Positions 1 to 8,899 of a stretch of DNA of 64,000 nt are shown here, piece after piece. Position 1 is the first letter of the stretch. The number at the start of each line of letters is the position of its first letter. A program made the position numbers and the translations under genes. The stretch covers positions 1 through 64,000 of the forward strand of contig JAUCEF010000014.1 of NCBI GenBank assembly GCA_033558025.1, given 5' to 3'. The notes below the pieces were generated by a model that searched no databases, was not told the origin of the DNA, and saw only the letters and a program-made list of their open reading frames with translations. This DNA comes from Phytophthora sp. 'mugwort' (Eukaryota > Oomycota > Peronosporomycetes > Peronosporales > Peronosporaceae).

Positions 1-716
1 CCTAAACCCTAAACCCTAAACCCTAAACCCTAAACCCCTAAACCCTAAACCCTAAACCCTAAACCTAAACCCTAAACCCTAAACCCTAAACCCTAAACCC
101 TAAACCCTAAACCCTAAACCCTAAACCCTAAACCCTAAACCCTAAACCCTAAACCCTAAACCCTAAACCCTAAACCCTAAACCCTAAACCCTAAACCCTA
201 AACCCTAAACCCTAAACCCTAAACCCTAAACCCTAAACCCTAAACCCTAAACCCTAAACCCTAAACCCTAAACCCTAAACCCTAAACCCTAAACCCTAAA
301 CCCTAAACCCTAAACCCTAAACCCTAAACCCTAAACCCTAAACCCTAAACCCTAAACCCTAAACCCTAAACCCTAAACCCTAAACCCTAAACCCTAAACC
401 CTAAACCCTAAACCCTAAACCCTAAACCCTAAACCCTAAACCCTAAACCCTAAACCCTAAACCCTAAACCCTAAACCCTAAACCCTAAACCCTAAACCCT
501 AAACCCTAAACCCTAAACCCTAAACCCTAAACCCTAAACCCTAAACCCTAAACCCTAAACCCTAAACCCTAAACCCTAAACCCTAAACCCTAAACCCTAA
601 ACCCTAAACCCTAAACCCTAAACCCTAAACCCTAAACCCTAAACCCTAAACCCTAAACCCTAAACCCTAAACCCTAAACCCTAAACCCTAAACCCTAAAC
701 CCTAAACCCTAAACCC
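1..716. repeat. Telomere, (CCCTAAA)n / TTTAGGG
   Basis: About 100 tandem CCCTAAA units run from base 1 and stop where TTTGACAC begins. C-rich strand reading 5' to 3' from the left edge means this is the left chromosome terminus. Two variant units are visible near the tip: one with an extra C around base 36 and one lacking a C around base 65. TTTAGGG telomeres are known from plants and from oomycetes such as Phytophthora; the rest of the window favours an oomycete. Confidence 0.98.
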
Positions 717-1227
717 TTTGACACGGTGGCGCGTCACAACCAGCATCCGTGATGTTGAAGATTCCCAGCGGGAAAATTCTACACGGTTGAAGATTCGCAC
801 TGCGAAAATTCCCAGCTGGATTCCTCTGGGTACACAATTGGATTTTCTGGGTACAGAACTGGATTTTCGGGGTACATTTACCCAACAAATCTAGTTTGAA
901 CCCACACCCACTTCTCGAAGATTCACGTGCACCCACGCACGCAAGTTGAAGATTCGAGAAACCAAGATGCATGAATCTTGCATGTGTAGTGAGTAGCTAG
1001 TAGTAGCAGAACAGCTTCAGCTGGACGCTCACTTCTCAATTTGCCGTCCACTGAAGAAGCCTAAGCGAAAGGACCACCGGAGAGGCCGACCTCCCGACCC
1101 TTTGGACAACCAAATACAACTGTTTTTGTCGCGTCAAGCCTCAGTCTCGAGACACAAACCGCTCGCCACCGCTTCGCGCTGCCTCGCGTTTGCACTCACT
1201 CCGGCTTCGCCTTCGTTCGTGTCACAA
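717..1227 (+). repeat. PLE 5' unit, copy 1
   Basis: This about 511-bp noncoding unit is repeated at 4136-4646 and, truncated, at 4678-5164. It starts TTTGACACGG and ends TTCGTGTCACAA, a short imperfect inverted pair. Inside are three near-tandem 21-22 bp units with a GGGTACA core (817-880) and several GAAGATTC motifs. It is followed by two interstitial telomere repeats (1228-1242) and then the ORF1 start. It probably serves as 5' UTR and promoter, equivalent to the pseudo-LTR of other PLEs; that role is inferred. Confidence 0.8.
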
Positions 1228-1266
1228 CCCTAAACCCTAAACCAACCAACACGAAGACAATTAAGG

Positions 1267-2205
1267 ATGGACTCGCAAGCATCGCTCGCTAGAAGCCCGC
1301 CGCAATTCACCAAGGACTTCGTGTCGACCGCTATCGCCGACTACAAGGCCCTCTTGAAGCAAATCGCATCCAAGAAACGTGCCATCGACAAGCTCGAGCA
1401 CGTCACGCCCAAGTCGATTCAACACAACATCGACCTCAAGATCCCTCCGATCGTTCAAGACTCTCGTCCGACGGAGGCAACGGAGCTACAGCGACGCTTC
1501 AACACCGCCATTGAGACCTCGCAAGCCTCAATGCGCCAAGTGATTATTGAAACTGCCAAGACCGAGCTAGAGCTGCTGCTCGAGACTCGTAGCAGGTTCA
1601 AAATCACTTATGGGAGCAAGATCCACGATTACTTCGAGGCAGTTTTCGTGCAAGCGCGCCAATTAGTTGGTGCAGATGCCTCTCTGGCATTCGCTCCGGT
1701 GCTACCGGACGAATCCCCGGCATTACTGCATGCAATAATCGGCGACTTGAACCTCTCAGTCGGATTCCTAAACAACACGCTTGACAGGATCGACTACGAG
1801 GACTTGTTGGCAACTACTCTTCGAGAGCAGCGCCAAGCTGAACGTCAAGCCCAACGAGCTTCGGCAGACGCTATGGAACTCGAGACTTCAAATGAAGTTC
1901 TCGTTGCTGCTCTTGTGAAACAAGAGGTTGCAAAGAAGACAAGCTCGCTCAACAAGGAGATCAACCAACTTCGTGCGGCGTTAAACGCCAGCGCCAACCG
2001 ATCTGGAGCGCGGGATGGCGCGATGCCGAACAAAACGCTCCAAGCGACCAAGCAAACGTCGCAACAACCAGGTCGAGGCGGTGGAGAAAGAGCCCGAGGA
2101 CAACGACCCGGAAGAAACTCCAACAACTCCACCAAAAACAGCAGCGGAAAACAGCAAGGCAAGCCAAACGCGAAGCCAAGATCCCAGCGGAAGTCCGGCA
2201 ATTAA
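1267..2205 (+). CDS. PLE ORF1, coiled-coil protein with basic tail
   Basis: This 312-residue ORF starts with ATG 40 bases after the telomere-like motif closing the 5' unit. I recognise no named domain. Residues about 175-245 are rich in Q, E, K, A and L with heptad-like spacing, suggesting a coiled coil; residues 250-312 are strongly basic and rich in G, N, Q, R and K, as in nucleic-acid-binding tails. By position it would be the gag-like RNA-binding partner of the RT. Its last 310 bases overlap an open reading frame in the -1 phase that continues into the RT, so the two products may be linked. No disruption is visible in this copy. Confidence 0.75.
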   Translation: MDSQASLARSPPQFTKDFVSTAIADYKALLKQIASKKRAIDKLEHVTPKSIQHNIDLKIPPIVQDSRPTEATELQRRFNTAIETSQASMRQVIIETAKTELELLLETRSRFKITYGSKIHDYFEAVFVQARQLVGADASLAFAPVLPDESPALLHAIIGDLNLSVGFLNNTLDRIDYEDLLATTLREQRQAERQAQRASADAMELETSNEVLVAALVKQEVAKKTSSLNKEINQLRAALNASANRSGARDGAMPNKTLQATKQTSQQPGRGGGERARGQRPGRNSNNSTKNSSGKQQGKPNAKPRSQRKSGN

Positions 2206-4124
2206 GGAACGAATTCCAATTCCATCCCGACCGCCCGACATTCAAGAACGCTCTTGCTATCTTCGCGCTCCGGAACGTTCAAGAAGTGGACAACGAAATC
2301 TCGAATCTCGCCTTCCACGACCTGATGTCTCCACCTGCTGATTTACCTGCCACCCTCAAGCGACTGCTAGGACTGAACCTCAATTTCTGTCCCACACCGC
2401 GCCGACTCTCGACCACCGATCTCCTTGAACGGCTACCAGACTTTGTTCGATCGTTTCGACTCCGGTACCTATTCCGGAAGAACGACAACAAAGCGTTCAC
2501 GAAGAGCTCAATCTACGTGAAGAACGAAGCGTTTCAGCCACCACCATGTCCCCCTGCGATTGAAGCAATACTTCAGACCATCGAACAACGTCTTCAAGTT
2601 ACAACATTGGTCTCGAAGCGACACTTCAACATGACCAAGACCCAACGGGACTTGCTCAAGACCCTGATGTTCCGGCACGATCTCAAGGTTCTGCTGACCG
2701 ACAAAAACCTCGGCCCAGCAGTCATGACATCAACCCAATACGTCGACTTCTGCCTTGATCATCTCCAAGACACTACGACGTACCGGAACATCCAAGCGCC
2801 CCCAGATGGCATCCTGAGACTGCTGAAGAATACCGTCAGGAAGTACTACGAACGCATGTTTCAGCGATACGGCTACGATGTGGACTGGAAGGATACGGCG
2901 ATCATCACCCACCAGATTGACGCAAGATCGCTGAATGTGTTCTACGCACTAGCGAAGATACACAAGCCTCAGTTAGCACCGAGACCAATCGTCTCAAACG
3001 CTAATGGAGTGCTCCTCGGACTCTCCAAGTGGCTCGACTACCAACTCCAGCCACTGCTGAAAGCCTCTGCGTCATATCTCAAGAACTCGGATCAGCTCCT
3101 GACCGATCTCGCCGCCCTCCAAGTCACGCCGGAAGATCAGATCCTCACGTTCGATGTCGTTTCGCTATACACGAGTATACCGATCGACTGCGCACTCGAT
3201 ACGTTTGCAAGGATCCTCAACGATCATCGATGGAAGACTGCCATCCTGGAAGGACTACACCTCATTCTGAGGTTCAACTACTTCCAGTTCGGCGACACGA
3301 TGTGGCACCAAATCACAGGTACCGCAATGGGTACCCCGGTTGCACCAGCTTTTGCCTCACTGTACCTTGCGCACTTTGAGAGCCAGCTGACACCAGAGTT
3401 CCAAGAATCCCTCGTGTACTTCCGTCGATACATCGATGATGGATTGATCATCTGGCGCCCAAGAACGGAAGATCCTTTTGCACTCCAAAGGTTCTTCGCC
3501 AAGTTCACGCGTCTGTCAAGACTCAAGTTCACACACGAACAGAGTCTGACCGAAGCGCCGTTTCTCGATCTCTGGATCATCAAGACCGAAAACAGACTTC
3601 GAACCAAGACGCACCAAAAAGCGCTAAATCTGTACCTCTACCTTCCAGCTGCCAGCGCACATCCGCCTGGCGTGCTCAAAGGGTTGATCTACGGACTCGT
3701 GAAGAAGTACGCAATGCAGAACCCAGACGCGAACGACTTCAAGTCGGTCGTTAATCTGCTTCTGCAACGACTGCAAAGTCGTGGCTATCGAGCCACCAAA
3801 CTGCTACCAATCTTCCGAGCTGCGCTGGAGGAAACAAGAGCACCAAGGCCGCGGACATCCAAGGTCTTCTTTAAAGTTCCCTACGATCCGAATGGACCGT
3901 CCGGCGCGGAACTGAAGAGACTCCTTGACGTCCAAGCACTCGAAACCGAAACAAAGAAATTCGGGATCGACCAAGTCAGCCTATGCTATCTGAAGCCTCC
4001 GACTCTCAAGCGCAAGCTGTGCCCAACAAGACTACCACCGACATTCTCCCCGTCTCCTGCAGACCGCCTCGCACTTCGATCAAGAAAGCGAAAGCGATCG
4101 GTCTGTACAGAGGACGGGGAGTAA
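1896..4124 (+). CDS. Penelope-like reverse transcriptase (endonuclease-less)
   Basis: The frame is open from 1896 (after a TGA at 1893-1895) to a TAA at 4122-4124. The first in-frame ATG is at 2325, giving 599 residues; a GTG at 2286 is not a credible eukaryotic start. Coding-like sequence upstream of 2325 suggests translation by -1 frameshift from ORF1 or a fused product. Motifs in order: DKNLGPAV (about 2700), FYALAKIHK, catalytic Asp in DVVSLYTSIP (near 3153), GTAMGTPVAP, and catalytic DD in RYIDDG (3435-3440), then FLDLW and a KGLIYG thumb motif. These are Penelope-type rather than LTR or LINE motifs. No GIY-YIG domain follows. The stop codon is the TAA of the first telomere repeat after the element. 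All RT catalytic residues are present. Confidence 0.88.
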   Translation, partial: SSRCCSCETRGCKEDKLAQQGDQPTSCGVKRQRQPIWSAGWRDAEQNAPSDQANVATTRSRRWRKSPRTTTRKKLQQLHQKQQRKTARQAKREAKIPAEVRQLRNEFQFHPDRPTFKNALAIFALRNVQEVDNEISNLAFHDLMSPPADLPATLKRLLGLNLNFCPTPRRLSTTDLLERLPDFVRSFRLRYLFRKNDNKAFTKSSIYVKNEAFQPPPCPPAIEAILQTIEQRLQVTTLVSKRHFNMTKTQRDLLKTLMFRHDLKVLLTDKNLGPAVMTSTQYVDFCLDHLQDTTTYRNIQAPPDGILRLLKNTVRKYYERMFQRYGYDVDWKDTAIITHQIDARSLNVFYALAKIHKPQLAPRPIVSNANGVLLGLSKWLDYQLQPLLKASASYLKNSDQLLTDLAALQVTPEDQILTFDVVSLYTSIPIDCALDTFARILNDHRWKTAILEGLHLILRFNYFQFGDTMWHQITGTAMGTPVAPAFASLYLAHFESQLTPEFQESLVYFRRYIDDGLIIWRPRTEDPFALQRFFAKFTRLSRLKFTHEQSLTEAPFLDLWIIKTENRLRTKTHQKALNLYLYLPAASAHPPGVLKGLIYGLVKKYAMQNPDANDFKSVVNLLLQRLQSRGYRATKLLPIFRAALEETRAPRPRTSKVFFKVPYDPNGPSGAELKRLLDVQALETETKKFGIDQVSLCYLKPPTLKRKLCPTRLPPTFSPSPADRLALRSRKRKRSVCTEDGE

Positions 4125-4135
4125 ACCCTAAACCC
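4122..4135. repeat. Interstitial telomere repeats at PLE 3' end
   Basis: TAAACCCTAAACCC immediately follows the last RT codon and supplies its TAA stop. The next base starts a new 5' unit. It marks an old telomere end to which a later element was added. Confidence 0.85.
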
Positions 4136-4646
4136 TTTGACACGGTGGCGCGTCACAACCAGCATCCGTGATGTTGAAGATTCCCAGCGGGAAAATTCTA
4201 CACGGTTGAAGATTCGCACTGCGAAAATTCCCAGCTGGATTCCTCTGGGTACACAATTGGATTTTCTGGGTACAGAACTGGATTTTCGGGGTACATTTAC
4301 CCAACAAATCTAGTTTGAACCCACACCCACTTCTCGAAGATTCACGTGCACCCACGCACGCAAGTTGAAGATTCGAGAAACCAAGATGCATGAATCTTGC
4401 ATGTGTAGTGAGTAGCTAGTAGTAGCAGAACAGCTTCAGCTGGACGCTCACTTCTCAATTTGCCGTCCACTGAAGAAGCCTAAGCGAAAGGACCACCGGA
4501 GAGGCCGACCTCCCGACCCTTTGGACAACCAAATACAACTGTTTTTGTCGCGTCAAGCCTCAGTCTCGAGACACAAACCGCTCGCCACCGCTTCGCGCTG
4601 CCTCGCGTTTGCACTCACTCCGGCTTCGCCTTCGTTCGTGTCACAA
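4136..4646 (+). repeat. Solo PLE 5' unit, copy 2
   Basis: It is almost identical to 717-1227 over its whole length but has no ORF1 or RT after it: telomere repeats follow directly. It is bounded by telomeric repeats on both sides. It may be a solo unit left by recombination or a separate addition of a very short transcript. Confidence 0.8.
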
Positions 4647-4677
4647 CCCTAAACCCTAAACCCTAAACCCTAAACCC
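4647..4677. repeat. Interstitial telomere repeats between PLE units
   Basis: Four and a half CCCTAAA units separate the second and third 5' units. They have the same orientation as the terminal telomere, as expected if elements were stacked on successive chromosome ends. Confidence 0.9.
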
Positions 4678-6089
4678 TTTGACACGGTGGCGCGTCACAA
4701 CCAGCATCCGTGATGTTGAAGATTCCCAGCGGGAAAATTCTACACGGTTGAAGATTCGCACTGCGCAAATTCCCAGCTGGATTCTCTGGGTACACAATTG
4801 GATTCTCTGGGTACACAACTGGATTTTCGGGGTACATTCACCCAACAAATCTAGTTTGAACCCACACCCACTTCTCGAAGATTCACGTGCACCCACGCAC
4901 GCAAGTTGAAGATTCGAGAAACCAAGATGCATGAATCTTGCATGTGTAGTGAGTAGCTAGCAGTAGCAGAACAGCTTCAGCTGGACGCTCACTTCTCAAT
5001 TTGCCGTCCACTGAAGAAGCCTAAGCGAAAGGACCACCGGAGAGGCCGACCTCCCGACCCTTTGGACAACCAAATACAACTGTTTTTGTCGCGTCAAGCC
5101 TCAGTCTCAAGACACAAACCGCTCGCCACCGCTTCGCGCTGCCTCGCGTTTGGACTCACTCCGGACTGCTGAAGAATACCGTCAGGAAGTACTACGAACG
5201 CATGTTTCAGCGATACGGCTACGATGTGGACTGGAAGGATACGGCGATCATCACCCACAAGATTGACGCAAGATCGCTGAATGTGTTCTACGCACTAGCG
5301 AAGATACACAAGCCTCAGTTAGCACCGAGACCAATCGTCTCAAACGCTAATGGAGTGCTCCTCGGACTCTCCAAGTGGCTCGACTACCAACTCCAGCCAC
5401 TGCTGAAAGCCTCTGCGTCATATCTCAAGAACTCGGATCAGCTCCTGACCGATCTCGCCGCCCTCCAAGTCACGCCGCAAGATCAGATCCTCACGTTCGA
5501 TGTCGTTTCGCTATACACGAGTATACCGATCGACTGCGCACTCGATACGTTTGCAAGGATCCTCAACGGTCATCGATGGAAGACTGCCATCCTGGAAGGA
5601 CTACACCTCATTCTGAGGTTCAACTACTTCCAGTTCGGCGACACGATGTGGCACCAAATCACAGGTACCGCAATGGGTACTCCGGTTGCACCAGCTTTTG
5701 CCTCACTCTACCTTGCGCACTTTGAGAGCCAGCTGACACCAGAGTTCCAAGAATCCCTCGTGTACTTCCGTCGATACATCGATGATGGATTGATCATCTG
5801 GCGCCCAAGAACGGAAGATCCTTTTGCACTCCAAAGGTTCTTCGCCAAGTTCACGCGTCTGTCAAGACTCAAGTTCACACACGAACAGAGTCTGACCGAA
5901 GCGCCGTTTCTCGATCTCTGGATCATCAAGACCGAAAACAGACTTCGAACCAAGACGCACCAAAAAGCGCTAAATCTGTACCTCTACCTTCCAGCTGCCA
6001 GCGCACATCCGCCTGGCGTGCTCAAAGGGTTGATCTACGGACTCGTGAAGAAGTACGCAATGCAGAACCCAGACGCGAACGACTTCAAG
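4678..6089 (+). mobile_element. PLE copy 3, internally deleted and 3'-truncated
   Basis: A third 5' unit (4678-5164) is joined directly to RT sequence equivalent to 2819-3743 of copy 1. The junction at 5164/5165 fuses unit base 1204 to RT base 2818-2819 with only one or two bases of shared G. ORF1, the RT N-terminus and about 1.6 kb are lost. The RT fragment still carries the catalytic DVVSLYTS and YIDD motifs. At 6089 it stops abruptly and Ty3/gypsy gag sequence begins, so the expected telomeric 3' end is missing. Confidence 0.85.
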
Positions 6090-6188
6090 AGGCAGACCAA
6101 ACCATTCCGTGGAAAAGGTCGCTTTAAGACGAGCTCGAAACCCAAAGGCAGTGAAAGCCGTACTTGTTTCAGAAACCAGGTCACATGA
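5202..6188 (+). pseudogene. PLE RT fragment fused to gypsy gag sequence
   Basis: A 328-residue open frame begins at an internal Met (equivalent to RT residue 191 of copy 1) and retains the palm motifs and YIDD. The last about 32 residues come from the adjacent gypsy gag end, so the ORF is a chance chimera at the 6089/6090 breakpoint. It lacks the RT N-terminal domain and is probably not functional. Confidence 0.8.
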
Positions 6189-6700
6189 AGGCCGACTGCT
6201 TTGCTTGGAAGAAGGAACAAGCCAAGCAGGATACGAGAAACCGTGTCAGTGAAAGAGGGTCCTGGCGTGGTCGAGAGAGTATCCGGAACAGTTAAGCTTG
6301 ACAATATCAGCCTTAACATTCTGTGCGAAAACCCTCTAATGTACAAACCCACTGTTCACCGTGAGTGGAGATGTCACCGTGAAGAACACGTGTCTTAAGA
6401 CCAAGAGCATGTTGCTGGATTGTCGAGCTATCACAATTTACGTATCGAGATAATGGGTCAAGGAGCACGAGTTCAAGACCACCAAGTTCAGTGACAAGAA
6501 TATCCGTGTCAAACTTGGAGATAATAAGATCGTCGAGGAGGGACTCGAAGTGTTGCCGTTAGACATCAAGATACCAGAGTTGAACGAGACGTACGAATGT
6601 GTTGCCGTCGTATACGCGATCCCTGATGAATTTGACTGCCTTCTCGGAATTCCATTCATATGTAGCCAGCGATAAATTGGAGAAGCTGCACGATCGAAGG
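6090..6700 (+). pseudogene. Gypsy gag end and aspartic protease remnant
   Basis: The start encodes a basic stretch followed by QKPGHMKADC, the second half of a CCHC zinc knuckle, with a frame shift before it. About 6400-6660 reads as a retroviral-type aspartic protease: an LLDC segment where the active-site Asp-Ser/Thr-Gly is expected, a VKLGDN segment, and the C-terminal CLLGIPF typical of the family. Stops interrupt the frame, including one after the active-site region. Identified from motif order, so moderately sure of boundaries. Confidence 0.7.
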
Positions 6701-7309
6701 AACTATTCCAAAGACTCAGCGAGCAAAGCGAGCAAAATGATGCCGATGTACTGATCGAGGAAGGCGGACCGGTGATTGCCTCCGGGCTTCGGAAATCTGT
6801 CGAGGTTAAAGGCCTTTCGGCGAAAAGACCCGATTCCTGTCTAGGTGCCGTGCTGGAACGGATGTGAAGTCATCAGCCAGCCTTGTTCGTGAAATTGCTC
6901 AGAGTAGTGTCCCAAGGGCTGTCCGCGGGCAACCAGAGGAAGAACTAACTGGAGAGAATCCAGTAGTTCGAGACGATGAGACGTCACCTCGAGATATGGG
7001 TGTCGAGCATGCTGATGACAGCAGTCGAACCCGGGACAAGAACAGCATCATCGATAAGATGTTCACGGTGAGTGTTTGGATGAACGTGGCGTACAGACGA
7101 AGTTCATCACGCGGAAACAATTGCGCAAATTCCTGAGGATACACAAGACGAAGACTCCCGATGAACCAGACTTCATGATAGTTTTGTCGAACGAAACGAT
7201 CAAGAATGTCGCTAAGTCCCTTCAGCGACGAGATCAACCAGGTAATGTTGGAAGTGAGAAAGCCCAATGTCACTTGGAAACTGACTGGGAGAGTTTTTGA
7301 ACAAACCCA

Positions 7310-8200
7310 GTGTACGAACTTCTTCCGGAGTATAAGCACACAGTGTTTCGTGCTGAACTCCCGGAAGGATAACTAGCAAAGCGTGTCATATAGCACAGGA
7401 TCGATGTGAAAGATTCAAATCTCGCCATGTATAGACAACAATGGCGACAGTCGCCGGAGCAGCAACATGAGATCGTGAAATGGGTCGAGGAGATAGTTGC
7501 GAGGAAACTTATTAGACCCGGCATTAGTCCTCACGCGGCTCCCACGTTCTGTGTTCGGAAACCAGTCGGATGGCGGATCGTACATGATTAGCGATACTTG
7601 AACTCGAACACCATACGACAAAGTATCCCGATGACACGAAAGGAGGATATCCTGGACGTGATGGCCGGAGCCTACTTCTTTTCCACGATGGACTTGATTT
7701 CCGCGTATTATCAAGTGCGCATGCGCGAGGATGACATCAACTATACACTGTTCCAAGCCCCTAACGGACTCTGGAATATCTTGTCCTACCGATGGGTGTA
7801 TGCAATGTACCCGCAATAATGCATCGTCTGACGTCAAAACGTTCCAAGGGTTGGAACAGACCAGATCATTTTACGACGATATTTATATCTTCACCAAATC
7901 TCGCGACGTCAACGAGCACTTGAACGCTTTGCGTAAGACCTTGGACATCTTGCGAGACAACAAGTTGTACGTAAAACTCGCGAAATGTGTCTTCTTGCCG
8001 AGGAAATTCCGTGCCTTGGAGATTTCGTAGGACACAACGGTGTCCGAATGGACCCTGACAAAGTAAAAACGATCAAGAACTGGCCGATTCCACGAATTCA
8101 AGAAGAGCTTCACAGCTTTCTGGGTTTAACAGGATACGTTCAACGGTTTTGTCCAGAGTACGCATCGCTGACTAGACCATGTTTACTCTATTGAAGAAAA
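7310..8200 (+). pseudogene. Gypsy reverse transcriptase remnant
   Basis: Readable blocks are the TFCVRKP motif (about 7545), FSTMDLISAYYQVR with the first catalytic Asp (7680-7725) and the YxDD box as FYDDIYIF (7868-7893). Stops occur at about 7590, 7817 and 8028, and the part just before the YxDD box is badly eroded. The family's polymerase fold can be traced throughout, but no continuous product is possible. Confidence 0.85.
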
Positions 8201-8710
8201 AGACCAAGCGTAATGCAAAGGTCCAGTTCAGCGATGAGCAGCTGAGAAACTTCAAAGAGTTGAGACGACGCTTGTGTAACCCACCAATACTGCACTTGCC
8301 CGACTTCACAAAGTCTATGCATCTGCGTACGGATACAAGCAAATTCGCTGTCGGTGGCGTTCTCTTCCAAGTCATCGACAGTGTGGAGCGACCGATTGCC
8401 TACACCAGTCGCAAGATGAAGTCCGCAGAATTGAACTACCCGACACAGCAGCAATTAGTTCTCGCGATCGTGCACGCGTTAGCAGCTTTCCGAATTTACT
8501 GCCTGGACAAACCACCAATTGTCGAATCGGATCATAAGAGCCTCAGGGGAGGGTCTCTTCACGCAAAAAAAATAAAATAAAAAAAATAAAAAGATGGCAA
8601 ATCGTCGTCTTGCGCGGTGGTATGACACCCCTCGCGGAGTACCAACCCACGTTCTCGTATCTGCCAGGAGCTAAAAATGGCATCGCTGACACACTGAGTC
8701 GTAGACCTGA
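8179..8710 (+). pseudogene. Gypsy RNase H remnant with A-rich insertion
   Basis: A 133-residue stretch reads LRTDTSKFAVGGVLFQ (an RNase H active-site segment), AYTSRKMKSAELNYPT and ESDHKSL. The domain's end continues as PGAKNGIADTLSRRPD near 8660-8710. Between them, 8563-8595 is an A-rich run that replaces or interrupts the usual coding sequence. The second half is in a different frame. Confidence 0.85.
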
Positions 8711-8899
8711 CCTGCGATCGGAGACCAAGTACTTCCACGACATCAGTGTCACCAGTTTTGATGACACGTCGTTCCACATGGAGGTCAGTGAAGTCGCTTC
8801 GGACAGTGCAGTGGTCAAAGCGATCAAAGACGCTCACTCAAAAGACCCCGAAGCTCAAGTCATTTTTGCAGCGATTAAGAGACGGTCGGAGCCAGCAAA

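Larger units (their letters stand above)
717..4124 (+). mobile_element. Telomere-attached endonuclease-less Penelope-like element, full copy
   Basis: A 3.4-kb element directly abuts the telomere. It holds a 0.5-kb 5' unit (717-1227), ORF1 (1267-2205) and an RT ORF ending at 4124, where telomere repeats resume. It lies 5' end toward the chromosome tip. The RT has Penelope-type motifs, and the roughly 140 residues after the thumb region contain no recognisable GIY-YIG endonuclease. Endonuclease-deficient PLEs attached to telomeres are known from rotifers (Athena), fungi (Coprina) and other eukaryotes; this one fits that class by structure and position. Its assignment to a named subfamily needs a tree. 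Confidence 0.85.

Noticed and set aside
709..972. ORFs on either strand of the PLE 5' unit (also 4128-4391, 4663-4932)
   Set aside because: They repeat with the noncoding unit, run into telomere repeats and show no protein-like features.
2286..2288. GTG as start of the reverse transcriptase
   Set aside because: Not a credible eukaryotic start; the frame is open far upstream and the first ATG is at 2325.
3029..3379. 116-residue ORF inside the RT (also 5375-5725)
   Set aside because: Shadow frame of the RT; duplicated only because the RT is duplicated.
8563..8595. A-rich block as poly(A) tail of a LINE or SINE insertion
   Set aside because: No LINE or SINE sequence adjoins it and no target duplication is visible.
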